From: Melittangium boletus DSM 14713
GTDB taxonomy: Bacteria > Myxococcota > Myxococcia > Myxococcales > Myxococcaceae
DNA: 64,000 nucleotides
Reading direction: 5' to 3'
NCBI RefSeq assembly: GCF_002305855.1
Contig: NZ_CP022163.1
Location: forward strand, 4,216,292-4,280,291
Each line of letters starts with the position of its first letter. The first letter of the stretch is position 1. Shown here in pieces: positions 1 through 9,278 of this stretch. The notes below the pieces were generated by a model. The model was not told the origin of the DNA. It searched no databases and worked only from the letters and a program-made list of their open reading frames with translations. The translations under genes and the position numbers were made by a program.

Positions 1-1
1 T

Positions 2-664
2 GAGGCGAGCGCGATGTACAAGAGCGTGGAGGAACTCTTCTCGGGCCACGCGGCTGCCTTGAACATCCCGCATGTCCATATGGTCTATACCATTCCGCCC
101 TACCTTGTCCCCTTGGCACCGAGTGTGGGGCGGGTGTTGGGCGGGGGTTCCATCTTCACCTTGACCAGTCTCAAGGTGCGGGGCCGGGATGGACAGGAGA
201 CGTCCGAGGGCTTGGCCCTCATGGAAAGGATCATGCAGCAGCGCCACTCCGCTTGGCGGACCGTCTTCACTCAGACGCAACTTCATCGCATGGCGCTGAG
301 CACGGGCGGAGATCTGCGCGACTTCTTCCGTCTAGCCCGGAACTGCCTCGTCAAGGCCGCTTCGAACACGAAGAGTTCCCTGCCCTTGGCCGATACGGTC
401 TTGAGTGATTCCGAGAACCATTTGCGGCGGGAGATGTTGCCTTTGGCCGAGGCGGACAAGAAGTGGCTTCGTCGCATCCAGAAGACCAAGAAACCAGGAC
501 TGGAGGAGATCGATCACCTGCCCCAACTGGCGCGCTTCCTGGATACGCATTTGGTTCTCAATTACCGCAACGGCGAGGACTGGTATGACGTCCACCCCTT
601 GCTGTGGGATGAGTTGAAGAGTGATGCCCGTGATGACTCCGCCCGTGCTGACGGCCAAGGGTGA
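2..664 (+). CDS. C-terminal part of a P-loop NTPase (left end outside window)
   Basis: The reading frame is open to the left edge, so this is the 3' part of a longer gene. An ATG lies at position 14, but the translated segment starts mid-domain: no Walker A is present, and the first residues look like the segment after a Walker B strand, with a conserved YTIPP-like strand. A helical part follows, ending in a S-T-G-G-x-L-R-D-F-F-R-L motif, the sensor-2/arginine region seen in AAA/STAND-type ATPases. The last 40 codons overlap the next gene in another frame, so the two are probably translationally coupled and act together. The specific role is unknown. That it is an ATPase is inferred from this motif pattern only. 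Confidence 0.6.
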   Translation, partial: EASAMYKSVEELFSGHAAALNIPHVHMVYTIPPYLVPLAPSVGRVLGGGSIFTLTSLKVRGRDGQETSEGLALMERIMQQRHSAWRTVFTQTQLHRMALSTGGDLRDFFRLARNCLVKAASNTKSSLPLADTVLSDSENHLRREMLPLAEADKKWLRRIQKTKKPGLEEIDHLPQLARFLDTHLVLNYRNGEDWYDVHPLLWDELKSDARDDSARADGQG

Positions 665-3050
665 AGAGGAGTGGTTGGCGCTCCGCTACCACATCGAGTG
701 GTCCAAGGGGTTCGTCCTCCTATTCCTGTTCGCTCCCGATTCGGCCATCGAGGCGCTGCTCCGTGAGCGTCTGGAGCGGATCTGCCTGCTGCGCACCGCG
801 CCCCTGGAGAAGGTGTCTCCGCGGAATGCCGACACCCTGATTCCGGACGTTCTGGAGCCCATCCGTCAGCCGTCCTCCCTCCTGGCCGAGGCGCATTCTC
901 CTTTATGGATGGATTTGTCTTCTGGACGCGGGCCCGAGTGGACCCGGGCCGTGGACAACTTGTTGGCACGTATCAACGAGCATCGGGAGTGGCTGCGCCG
1001 CCTCGAGCGCCCCGTCGTGCTCGTCCTGCCCTCGGCGCACAGGACCCGTGCTCGTGAGATCGCCCCCGACTTGTGGTCGATCCGTGGCTACAGCCTGGAC
1101 ATGAGTGAGCCTGGGCTCGTGTCGATGGCGGATGCTGATCGACAGTCTCGCGGGGAGCGGTTTGATGAAACCCCCGAGTCCGGAAGCGAATCGCGGGTGC
1201 TCGACTCCGCGGATGAGGCTCGGCTCAAGGAGTGGGAAAGGCTTGAGCGGACGGAGTCCGTGGCGCCCGCCGTCATCCAGGCGGGATGGAGGGCCGCGGA
1301 TATCGCACTGGACTCGGGACGGCTCGAACTGGCGGAGCACATCGCCGGGGAGTTGTTACGCCGTGTCGGACGCAGGGACGGCCAGGACCCGGAGACGTCA
1401 CGTCTGCGCCTCGCGTGTCTGGACATTCAAGGTCGCGTGGCCTGGACCCGGAACCGAGTGGTGGAGGCCGAGGCGGCCTTTCGCGAATCGATAATACTCG
1501 CGAAGGACATGCGAACACGCGAGGGCTCCACGCCGGCGGTGGTGCAAAGCCTGAGCGTGGCCTTGAACAACCTGGGAGCCCTGGCCGAGCGACAGGAACG
1601 GTGGGGAGAGGCGGAGGTGGCCTATCGGGAAGGACTGGAGGTGATCCAGGAGTTGAGAACGCGTGCAGGGGACTCGCCGGAGGTCCTGCATGACCTGTGT
1701 GTGGCCCTGAACAACCTCGGAGATGTCGCGCTGAAGCAGGGACGCCCGGGGGAGGCGGAGGCCGCGTACCAGGAAGCCCTGGCGAGCGCCAGGGGGTCAC
1801 GGAAACTCGTGGGAGATGCCCCGGAAGTGTTGCTCGACCTGCGCATGACGCTGGACAACCTTGGGCAGGTGGCATGGCGGCAGGAGCGGTTCGCGGATGC
1901 CGAGGAGGCGTACGGGGAAAGCATCGAGGTGGCGAGGGAACTGCGGACGCTCGTGGGGCATACGCAGGAGGTGGTGCGCGGTCTGCTCCAGAGCCTGCTC
2001 CGCCTGGGGCAACTGACCCTGGCGAGGGGAGGGCTTGATGAGGCGGATTCCGCCTATCAGGAGAGTCTGGTGTTGGCGAGGGAGCAGCGGAGACGTCTGG
2101 GTGACACCCCCCAGGTCCTACGCGATCTCAGCGTGGTGCTCGATAGCACCGGGATGATGGCGGAGTCGAAGGGCTGGATAGAGGAAGCGGAAAAGATGTT
2201 CCGTGAGAGCCTGGAGCTGACTCGGGAGCTGCGGAGGCTTTCGGGTGACACGCCCAAGGTGATGCGTGACCTGACCGTTGCCTTGGACAACGTGGGCCGG
2301 ATCGCCCAGGTGCAGGGGCGGCTCGAAGACGCGGAGTCGGCCTACCGGGAGAGCTTGAATATCCGAAGTGCACGGCCAAACCACTCGGAACCCACTCAGG
2401 AGTCAGTGCGTGAGTTGAGCATCGCCCTGGACAACGTGGGTCGGGTAGCGCTGGCGCGCCATCGCTTGGATGTCGCGGAGGAGGCCTTCAAGCGCAGTCT
2501 GGCATTGACCCGAGAGCAGCGAGCGCGCCTGGGCGACCTGCCGGATATCATGCGCGATCTGGGCATTGTCCTGGACAATGTGGGAGACGTGGCGCGGGCT
2601 CGAGAACGGTTGGACGAGGCGATGTCCCTGTACCAGGAGAGTCTGGCCATCCGGAGGGCCCGGCGGAGCCGGCTGGGCGAGACTCCAGAGGTGATCCGAG
2701 ATGTGTGCATCTCCTTGGGTCGTCTGGGCGACATAGCCCAGGCGCGGGGCCAGTGTGCGGAGGCGGAGACGGCTTACGGGGAATGCCTGACGTTGGAGCG
2801 CGCCTTGCGGGAGCGCCTGGGAGACACCCCGGAGCTGACACGGGATCTCAGCATCTCCTTGAAATCCTTGGGGGATGTGTTGCTCGCTCAAGGGAAGGGC
2901 GAGGAGGCATTGACCCGGTATGACGAAGCGAAGCGTTTGCGCCAACGCCTGGCGCTCGCGCTTCCCAACCTCGTGGAGCACCAGAACGCGGTGGATATCC
3001 TCGACGATATGATTGAGAAAACGCGCCAGATGCTGGCGCGTCAATCCTGA
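621..3050 (+). CDS. TPR-repeat protein with unique N-terminal domain
   Basis: Product of 809 aa. Residues 1 to about 175 form a globular domain I do not recognise. Residues about 230-790 hold eleven tandem TPR-type units of roughly 52 residues. Each begins with a pattern like A-L-D-N-L-G-x-V-A, then E-A-E-x-A-Y-x-E-S-L and G-D-T-P-E, so the DNA has a degenerate 156-bp period. Such arrays act as protein-interaction scaffolds. GTG at 621 is used; ATG codons at 624 and 633 are alternatives, all inside the end of the upstream NTPase gene. The overlap suggests a split NTPase-TPR signalling module (inference). No signal peptide or membrane segment is visible, so it is probably cytoplasmic. Confidence 0.8.
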   Translation: MMPVMTPPVLTAKGEEEWLALRYHIEWSKGFVLLFLFAPDSAIEALLRERLERICLLRTAPLEKVSPRNADTLIPDVLEPIRQPSSLLAEAHSPLWMDLSSGRGPEWTRAVDNLLARINEHREWLRRLERPVVLVLPSAHRTRAREIAPDLWSIRGYSLDMSEPGLVSMADADRQSRGERFDETPESGSESRVLDSADEARLKEWERLERTESVAPAVIQAGWRAADIALDSGRLELAEHIAGELLRRVGRRDGQDPETSRLRLACLDIQGRVAWTRNRVVEAEAAFRESIILAKDMRTREGSTPAVVQSLSVALNNLGALAERQERWGEAEVAYREGLEVIQELRTRAGDSPEVLHDLCVALNNLGDVALKQGRPGEAEAAYQEALASARGSRKLVGDAPEVLLDLRMTLDNLGQVAWRQERFADAEEAYGESIEVARELRTLVGHTQEVVRGLLQSLLRLGQLTLARGGLDEADSAYQESLVLAREQRRRLGDTPQVLRDLSVVLDSTGMMAESKGWIEEAEKMFRESLELTRELRRLSGDTPKVMRDLTVALDNVGRIAQVQGRLEDAESAYRESLNIRSARPNHSEPTQESVRELSIALDNVGRVALARHRLDVAEEAFKRSLALTREQRARLGDLPDIMRDLGIVLDNVGDVARARERLDEAMSLYQESLAIRRARRSRLGETPEVIRDVCISLGRLGDIAQARGQCAEAETAYGECLTLERALRERLGDTPELTRDLSISLKSLGDVLLAQGKGEEALTRYDEAKRLRQRLALALPNLVEHQNAVDILDDMIEKTRQMLARQS

Positions 3051-3062
3051 CAGGAATCCCGC

Positions 3063-3824
3063 TCAGCGCCGCTTGACGTTGAAGGGGCCGAAGCCCTGGT
3101 CCGCGGGCATGACCTCCACGACGTTGATGTTCACGTGGGCGGGCCGTGTCACGCACCACGTCACCACATCGGCGATGTCTCCTGGCGTGAGGGGCTGCAT
3201 GCCCTCGTACACCTTGCCCGCGCGCTGGGCGTCGCCCCTGAAGCGCACCACCGAGAACTCCGTCTCCACCATGCCGGGCTGGATGTCCGTCACCCGCACG
3301 CGTGTGCCCACCAGGTCCGCCTTCAGGTTCTGCGAGAACTGGTGCACGAACGCCTTGGTCGCCCCGTACACGTTGCCGCCCGGATAGGGGTACGTGGCCG
3401 CCACCGAGCCCAGGTTCACCACGTGGCCCCGGTTGCGCTTCACCATGCCGGGCAAGAGCGTCCGCGTCACGTACACGAGCCCCTTGCAGTTGGTGTCGAT
3501 CATCGCATCCCAGTCGTCGAGCGCTCCCTCCTGCGCCGGCTCGAGCCCCAGGGCCACTCCCGCGTTGTTGACGAGCACGTCCACCTCGCCAAAGCCCTCG
3601 GGCAGGCCGGCGAGCGAGCGCTCCACCTCCTCGCGGGAGCGAACGTCCAGGACCAGACAATGCGAGGGCGTCGAGAGGCGGGACGCGAGCGCGTGGAGGC
3701 GATCCTCGCGCCGACCCACCAGAATGAGCCGCGCGCCCTGCTGGGAGAGCGAGAGGGCGCAGGCCTCGCCGATACCCGAAGTGGCCCCGGTGACCAGGGC
3801 CGTCCATCCTTGAGTGTTTTGCAT
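3063..3824 (-). CDS. ydfG: YdfG-like short-chain dehydrogenase (3-hydroxy acid / malonic semialdehyde reductase)
   Basis: A 253-aa classical SDR. The N-terminal Rossmann motif G-A-T-S-G-I-G-E, the N-N-A-G strand and the S...Y-x-x-x-K catalytic set (YGATK) are all present. Long stretches match E. coli YdfG from memory, including the E-P-A segment after N-N-A-G-V-A-L, D-T-N-C-K-G-L-V-Y, the V-T-D-I-x-P-G loop and the H-V-N-I-N C-terminal strand. That family reduces malonic semialdehyde and oxidises L-allo-threonine or serine with NADP. ATG 3824 is chosen because it starts just before the first beta strand; the frame stays open much further upstream but there it is antisense to the DUF4032 gene. 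It ends 13 bp from the convergent TPR gene. Confidence 0.85.
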   Translation of the reverse strand: MQNTQGWTALVTGATSGIGEACALSLSQQGARLILVGRREDRLHALASRLSTPSHCLVLDVRSREEVERSLAGLPEGFGEVDVLVNNAGVALGLEPAQEGALDDWDAMIDTNCKGLVYVTRTLLPGMVKRNRGHVVNLGSVAATYPYPGGNVYGATKAFVHQFSQNLKADLVGTRVRVTDIQPGMVETEFSVVRFRGDAQRAGKVYEGMQPLTPGDIADVVTWCVTRPAHVNINVVEVMPADQGFGPFNVKRR

Positions 3825-3917
3825 GCGCGCGAATCCTACCGACGCGCCGGGGGAGTGCACGTGTCTCACGACCATCGGAGCCTGATTCCAGCGAGCGGTC
3901 CCGGTAGACTCATCACC

Positions 3918-5231
3918 ATGAACCCAGCCCGCGCCCTCAACGCGATCCACCTCCGTCAGGGTCATCCGGACTTCCTGGATCTCCCCTGGCAACTGCCGCT
4001 GGAGAACTGGACCCGGGCGGTCTGCCCCCGGCTGGTGGAAGTCCCCCGAGGCCTTTCCCGGCACACGGTCGTCTTCGTGAGCTACGGGGCGGAGATCTAC
4101 GCGCTCAAGGAGCTGCCCATCCCCATCGGCCAGCGCGAGTACGACGTGTTGCGCGGGCTGGAGGACAGGCGATTGCCCTCGGTGACGCCAGTGGGGCACG
4201 CGCGGGTGCGGGCGCCGGATCAACCGGGCGGGGAGGTGGCCATCCTCTTCACCCAGTTCCTCAGCTCGTCGCTGCCCTACCGCGTGCTCTTCATGAACAA
4301 GGGCATGGAGCGCTACCGCGAGCGGCTGTTGGACGCCATGGCGAGCCTGCTCGTGCGGCTGCACCTGGGGGGCTTCTATTGGGGTGACTGCTCCCTGTCC
4401 AACGTGCTCTTCCGCCGGGACGCGGGCGAGCTGCAGGCGTACGCGGTGGACGCGGAGACGTCCGAGTTGCACGCGAAGCTGTCCGACGGCCAGCGCGAGC
4501 TGGACCTGATGATCATGGAGGAGAACGTCACCGGGGGCCTCGCGGACCTGGCGGCGATGGCGGAGGTGGAGCTGCCCCAGGCGCTCGACGTGTACGAGAC
4601 GGCCCCGAGCATCCGCCAGCGCTACGAGCGGCTGTGGACGGAGATCAACAAGGAGATCTCCATCTCGCCGCGGGAGAGCTACCGCATCCACGAGCGCATC
4701 CGGGCGCTCAACGAGCTGGGCTTCTCCGTGGGCGAGGTGGACCTGGTGGCGAGCGGCGATGGCAGCCAGCTGCGCATGCGCACCATCGTGACGGACCGCG
4801 AGTACCACCGCCACCAGCTGCACAACCTCACGGGCGTGGTGGCCGAGGAGCGGCAGGCGGCGATGCTGCTCAACGAGGTGCGTGAGCTGAAGGCCACGCT
4901 CACGCGCGAGCTCAACCGCAGCGTGCCCTTGAGCGTGGCGGCGTTCCGCTGGTTGGACGAGCGCTTCCGGCCCACGCTCAACCGCATCTCCAAGGACCTG
5001 GGCCCGGCGGCGGACGAGGCCGAGCTGTACTGCCAGGTGCTCGAGCACAAGTGGTTCCTGTCGGAGCGGGCCAAGAAGGACGTGGGCCTGGAGGCGGCCA
5101 TGAAGGCGTACGTGAAGCTGCGCCGGGAGCAGCCCATGCCCGCGCTCCTGCGCTCGGAGAACGCGCCGCTGGTGGGGGTGGACGGCGCCACGAGGCCGTC
5201 CGGCTCCGTGAAGAGCGTGCCCTCCGCGTAG
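3918..5231 (+). CDS. DUF4032 / lipopolysaccharide-kinase-like protein
   Basis: Product of 437 aa. The N-terminal half has a minimal protein-kinase-like layout: an A-L-K-E strand (K64, possible ATP lysine), then L-H-x-G-G-F-x-W-G-D-x-S-L-S-N (D157, N162) resembling the catalytic loop of WaaP/Kdo kinases, then a D-A-E-T (D178) metal-binding position. The C-terminal half matches my memory of the DUF4032 proteins, ending in a helical region. Substrate unknown; these proteins lack TM segments. The start ATG 3918 is divergent from ydfG with 93 bp between, enough for two promoters. In-frame codons upstream of 3918 are antisense to ydfG and were not used. Confidence 0.7.
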   Translation: MNPARALNAIHLRQGHPDFLDLPWQLPLENWTRAVCPRLVEVPRGLSRHTVVFVSYGAEIYALKELPIPIGQREYDVLRGLEDRRLPSVTPVGHARVRAPDQPGGEVAILFTQFLSSSLPYRVLFMNKGMERYRERLLDAMASLLVRLHLGGFYWGDCSLSNVLFRRDAGELQAYAVDAETSELHAKLSDGQRELDLMIMEENVTGGLADLAAMAEVELPQALDVYETAPSIRQRYERLWTEINKEISISPRESYRIHERIRALNELGFSVGEVDLVASGDGSQLRMRTIVTDREYHRHQLHNLTGVVAEERQAAMLLNEVRELKATLTRELNRSVPLSVAAFRWLDERFRPTLNRISKDLGPAADEAELYCQVLEHKWFLSERAKKDVGLEAAMKAYVKLRREQPMPALLRSENAPLVGVDGATRPSGSVKSVPSA

Positions 5232-5265
5232 CCGGGACAGCCGGGACACGGGCCGAGGGGCGTGG

Positions 5266-5907
5266 ATGAACCTGCTGCTCACCGCGCTCATCGCCTTCGC
5301 GTTTGGCTTCATCGGCTCCATGCCGTTGACGGGGCCGGTGGCGGTGATGGTGTTCTCCGAGAGTCTGCTCAAGCGCTACGACGTGGCCCTGCGCGTGGGG
5401 TTGGGCGCCGCGTTGGCCGAGTCCTTCTACGCGGCCATGGCCTTCTGGGGCTTCACCCACTTCTTCGCCGAGCACCCCCTGGTGCTTCCCGTGTCCAAGG
5501 CCCTGAGCGCGATCCTGCTCATGGTGCTCGGGGTGTACTTCGCCCGGTGGTCACCCGAGGTGGAGGACGTGAAGCCTTCCGGCGACGGCGAGGGCATGAA
5601 GGGCTTCCTGGTGGGCTTCTCCGTGTCCGCCTTCAACCCCACCCTGCTGGCCACGTGGAGCGCCGCCGTCGCCTTCCTCTACGCGCGGCAGTTCGTGACC
5701 TTCACGCCCCTGGGCGCGCTGCCCTTCGGCGCCGCGGCGGGCCTGGGCGTGGGGTGCTGGGAGGCCTCGATGGTGGGGCTGTTGCGCCGCTTCGAGCACC
5801 GGTTTCCCCGCCGCGCGATGACGTGGGTGGTGCGGGGCATGGGTGTGTTGCTGCTCGCGGGCGCTGTCCTCTCCGGGATGGATTTCGTCCAGACCTTCCG
5901 AAGGTGA
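5266..5907 (+). CDS. LysE/RhtB-family amino-acid exporter-like membrane protein
   Basis: A 213-aa very hydrophobic protein with about six predicted membrane segments. The first helix carries G-S-M-P-L-T-G-P-V-A, matching the conserved G-x-x-P-G-P motif region of LysE-type exporters. A second half-repeat carries S-x-F-N-P near residue 125. Length fits the family (about 200-215 aa). Substrate cannot be told. ATG 5266 is preceded by a purine-rich GAGGGGCG. It lies 34 bp after the DUF4032 gene and may be co-transcribed with it. Confidence 0.7.
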   Translation: MNLLLTALIAFAFGFIGSMPLTGPVAVMVFSESLLKRYDVALRVGLGAALAESFYAAMAFWGFTHFFAEHPLVLPVSKALSAILLMVLGVYFARWSPEVEDVKPSGDGEGMKGFLVGFSVSAFNPTLLATWSAAVAFLYARQFVTFTPLGALPFGAAAGLGVGCWEASMVGLLRRFEHRFPRRAMTWVVRGMGVLLLAGAVLSGMDFVQTFRR

Positions 5908-5975
5908 GCAGATAGACCCCGGCCTCCAGGGCTCCGTGCGTTCCGCCGCTCGAGGGCCGTTGTTATGGGAGCGGG

Positions 5976-8525
5976 ATGAGGCCTTCACGCGTGCTCGCCG
6001 CGCTGTTGCCCCTGGTGCTGCTGGGGCTCGCCGCCTGGGTGCTCCACCGGGAACTGCGTGACTTCCACTGGCATGACGTGACCGCCAGCCTGGAGGCGCT
6101 GCCCGCCTCCCGGCTCGCGCTGGCCGTGCTCGTCACGGCGGCCAACTACGCGCTCATGTCCCTCTATGACGTCCTGGCGCTCGCCTACGTCGGCAAGTCG
6201 CTGCCCTATCCCCGCGTGGCGATGACGTCCTTCATCGCCTATGCCTTTGGCAACAACACGGGTGTGGCCATGCTCAGCAGCGCCTCGGTGCGCTACCGCC
6301 TCTATTCCTCCTGGGGCTTGAGCGGGGTGGACGTCACCCGCGTGGCCGTCTTCTGCGGCGTCACCTTGTGGCTGGGGCTGGGGCTGACCGGGGGCATCAC
6401 CCTGCTCGTCTCGCCCGTCCAGGTGCCGGGCCTCGCCACGCTGCCCCTGGGAGGGCGGCTCGTGGGCGCCGTCTTCCTGCTCGTGGCGCTCGGCTATGTC
6501 GCCCTGTGCTTCGGGTGGCGCCGTCCGCTCACCGTGCGCGGCCATGCGGTGGCGCTGCCCGCGCCGCGCCTCGCGGTGGCGCAACTGCTCGTGTCGGGCA
6601 CGGACTGGCTCCTCGCGGCGGCGGTGCTCTTCCTGCTCATGCCCGGGGGCACGGGCCTGTCCCTGTTTGGCTTCATCGGGTTGTACATGCTCGGCCAGGT
6701 GGCGGGGCTCATCAGCCAGGTGCCCGGCGGGCTGGGCGTCTTCGAGTCCATCCTCCTCGCTTCCCTCTCGCCCCGCGTGCCCGCTCCCGCGGTGCTCGGC
6801 ACGCTCGTGGCGTGGCGCGCCGTCTACTACCTGGCGCCCTTCACTCTCGCGGCGGGGGTGATGGCGGTGAACGAGCTGCTTCGCCGGCGCGAGCAGGTGT
6901 CGCGGCTGGTGAAGGGCGCGCGCGCCTCGTTCGGTCCGGTGGTGCCGCTCGTGGCCGCCCTGGGCGCGATGCTCTCGGGCGCGGTGCTGCTCTTCTCCGG
7001 CGCGACGCCCACGGTGGCGGAGCGGCTGCTCGTGCTGCGCCGGTGGCTGCCCCTGCCGCTGCTGGAGCTGTCCCACCTGCTGGGCAGCCTCGCGGGGGTG
7101 TCGCTCCTGCTGCTCGCCCGGAGCCTGCAACGGCGGCTGGACGCGGCGTATGTGCTGGCGCTCGGGCTGCTCGCGGGTGGGGGACTGTTGTCGCTCGCCA
7201 AGGGCATCGACTTCGAGGAGGCCTCGCTGCTCTTCGCGCTGGCGCTCGCCCTGGCGCCCTTCCGGTCCCAGTTCTACCGGCGCACGTCGCTCTTCGCCGA
7301 GCGCTTCAGCGCCCCCTGGCTCGTGGCCATTGGCGCGGTGGTGGTGGCCTCGGTGTGGCTGGGTTTCTTCTCCTACCGGCATGTGGACTACAGCGGGGAC
7401 CTGTGGTGGCACTTCACCTTCGAGGGTGACGCGCCCCGCTTCCTGCGCGCCTCGGTGGGCGTGGTGGGCGTGGTGTTCCTGTATGGCATCGCGCGGCTGC
7501 TCGCTCCCGCCCCGCCTCGGAGCGAGCCGCCCTCGGAGGATGCGCTGGCGCGGGCCCGGCCGCTCGTGGCGCGCTCCCCCGAGTCCTCGAGCCACCTGGC
7601 CCTGGTGGGCGACAAGACGCTGCTCTTCAACGAGGAGGGCACGGCCTTCCTCATGTACGGCGTGGCCGGGCGCGCGTGGGTGGCCATGGGGGACCCCGTG
7701 GGCGGCACGCCCGAGGAGGGCACGGAGCTGGCGTGGCGTTTCCGGGAGCTGGTGGACGCGCACCACGGTTGGACGTGCTTCTACCAGGTGAGTCCCGGCG
7801 CGCTGCCGCGCTACCTGGACCTGGGGCTGTCCCTGCTCAAGCTGGGCGAGGAGGCCACGGTGCCGCTCGCGGACTTCCGGTTGGACGGGCCCGAGCGCCG
7901 GACGCTGCGCCACGCGCACCACAAGCTGGAGAAGGAAGGCGTCACCTTCGAGGTGGTGCCGCGCGAGGGCGTGGAGCCGCTGCTGCCCCAGCTCCGCGCC
8001 CTCTCGGACGCGTGGCTCGCGGAGAAGAACACGCGGGAGAAGGGCTTCTCGCTCGGCTACTTCTCGGAGCGCTATCTGCGCGAGGGGCCCGTGGCGGTGG
8101 TGCGCCAGGGGGGCGAGCTCCTGGGCTTCGCGAACCTCTGGGCGCCCGAGCTGAAGGTGGAGCTGTCGGTGGACCTGATGCGCTACCGGCCGGGAGCGCC
8201 CCGAGGGGTGATGGATCACCTCTTCGTGTCGCTCATGTTGTGGGGCCGGGAGCGGGGCTACGAGCGCTTCAACCTGGGCATGGCGCCCTTCTCCGGCTTC
8301 GAGTCCCACGCCCTCGCGCCGTTGTGGCAGCGCGCGGGCGCGTTCCTCTTCGCTCACGGCGAGCACTTCTACAACTTCCAGGGGCTGCGGCAGTTCAAGG
8401 AGAAGTTCCACCCGGTGTGGACGCCGCGCTACCTGGCGACACCCGGGGGACTCGCGTTTCCGAGAGTGCTCGCGGACATTGGCTCCCTCGTCTCCCGAGG
8501 CCTCACCGGCCTGGTGGCGCGATGA
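5976..8525 (+). CDS. mprF: Phosphatidylglycerol lysyltransferase / flippase MprF
   Basis: An 849-aa bifunctional membrane protein. Residues 1 to about 510 are a multi-spanning flippase domain with the family pattern F-G-N-N-T-G in the third segment and Q-V-P-G-G-L-G-V-F-E. Residues about 530-849 are the cytosolic synthase domain of tandem GNAT fold (motifs near A-W-V-A-M-G-D-P-V-G and N-L-G-M-A-P-F-S-G). MprF transfers an amino acid, usually lysine or alanine, from charged tRNA to phosphatidylglycerol and flips the product outward, lowering surface charge and giving resistance to cationic peptides. Length is normal for the family. It stands alone, 68 bp after the exporter gene. The amino acid used here is not evident. 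Confidence 0.93.
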   Translation: MRPSRVLAALLPLVLLGLAAWVLHRELRDFHWHDVTASLEALPASRLALAVLVTAANYALMSLYDVLALAYVGKSLPYPRVAMTSFIAYAFGNNTGVAMLSSASVRYRLYSSWGLSGVDVTRVAVFCGVTLWLGLGLTGGITLLVSPVQVPGLATLPLGGRLVGAVFLLVALGYVALCFGWRRPLTVRGHAVALPAPRLAVAQLLVSGTDWLLAAAVLFLLMPGGTGLSLFGFIGLYMLGQVAGLISQVPGGLGVFESILLASLSPRVPAPAVLGTLVAWRAVYYLAPFTLAAGVMAVNELLRRREQVSRLVKGARASFGPVVPLVAALGAMLSGAVLLFSGATPTVAERLLVLRRWLPLPLLELSHLLGSLAGVSLLLLARSLQRRLDAAYVLALGLLAGGGLLSLAKGIDFEEASLLFALALALAPFRSQFYRRTSLFAERFSAPWLVAIGAVVVASVWLGFFSYRHVDYSGDLWWHFTFEGDAPRFLRASVGVVGVVFLYGIARLLAPAPPRSEPPSEDALARARPLVARSPESSSHLALVGDKTLLFNEEGTAFLMYGVAGRAWVAMGDPVGGTPEEGTELAWRFRELVDAHHGWTCFYQVSPGALPRYLDLGLSLLKLGEEATVPLADFRLDGPERRTLRHAHHKLEKEGVTFEVVPREGVEPLLPQLRALSDAWLAEKNTREKGFSLGYFSERYLREGPVAVVRQGGELLGFANLWAPELKVELSVDLMRYRPGAPRGVMDHLFVSLMLWGRERGYERFNLGMAPFSGFESHALAPLWQRAGAFLFAHGEHFYNFQGLRQFKEKFHPVWTPRYLATPGGLAFPRVLADIGSLVSRGLTGLVAR

Positions 8526-8547
8526 ATGCCCCCCGGGCTTTCGCGCC

Positions 8548-9129
8548 TCAATAGAGGCTTCCCGCGCGCTCGCGCAGCTGGAGGATGTCCTCCTCGGTGT
8601 CCACGTCCAGACCGCCTCCGTCGAACACCACGGGCTCCACCGCGCGTCCCTCGAAGAGGGCGCGTGCGCCCTGGTCTCCCTGGAGCGCGCGCAGCTCCGG
8701 CAGCAACTCGTGGGCGATCAGCGTGGGCACGCCCACGACCCCCTCGTACGCGGACGCGATGATGGAGGCCTGGGTGAAGCGCCGCGTGTCCGCCAGCGCG
8801 AGCAGGTGGTCCGGCGTGAGCAGGGGTTGATCACATGTGAGCAGCAACACGTTCGTGTCGAGCCCCTCCAGGCCCCGGTGGATGGAACTCGACAGGCCCT
8901 CGCTCGCGTGGGGGTTGTGGATACAGGTGACGGGCAGGTCACTCACCGCCCGGGCGACCTCGTCCCCGCGCGCGCCCGTCACCACCCGCACGGGTCCGAT
9001 GTCCGACTCCACCGCGATTCGCGCCGCGCGGTGCACGAGCGTTTCGCCCCTCCACACGACGAGTTGCTTGGGATGTCCGAGCCGGGTGGACGCACCCGCC
9101 GCGAGTACCACGATCGTGATCGGTTTCAT
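8548..9129 (-). CDS. mocA: MocA-type molybdenum cofactor cytidylyltransferase
   Basis: A 193-aa nucleotidyltransferase of the MobA/MocA fold. The N-terminal loop L-A-A-G-A-S-T-R-L-G-x-P-K-Q is the nucleotide-binding signature, followed by T-C-D-Q-P metal-binding acid and a C-terminal D-V-D-T-x-E-D motif. MocA attaches CMP to molybdopterin, giving the MCD cofactor used by xanthine-oxidase-family enzymes. It is transcribed away from the paoABCD-like operon, whose enzyme in E. coli carries MCD, so it very likely serves that enzyme. It ends convergently 22 bp from mprF. Confidence 0.85.
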   Translation of the reverse strand: MKPITIVVLAAGASTRLGHPKQLVVWRGETLVHRAARIAVESDIGPVRVVTGARGDEVARAVSDLPVTCIHNPHASEGLSSSIHRGLEGLDTNVLLLTCDQPLLTPDHLLALADTRRFTQASIIASAYEGVVGVPTLIAHELLPELRALQGDQGARALFEGRAVEPVVFDGGGLDVDTEEDILQLRERAGSLY

Positions 9130-9278
9130 GCGCGCTCCTGACCGGGCCGGGGGTCCCGGGCTGTGAGGTGTCCGACAGCGACCTGGATCCCGGGTCGCTC
9201 ATCCGACAGTCCCAGCGCCTTGTCATATCGCGCTCGCGGCGTGAGGCGTACCGATGGATGCCTTCGCAGGAGCGCACC

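Noticed and set aside
3825..5372. N-terminal extension of the ydfG frame
   Set aside because: Antisense to the DUF4032 gene and its translation lacks structure; the dehydrogenase begins at ATG 3824.
9168..9278. Longer N-terminus for PaoA
   Set aside because: No ribosome site, and the extension would bury the Tat signal 37 residues deeper.
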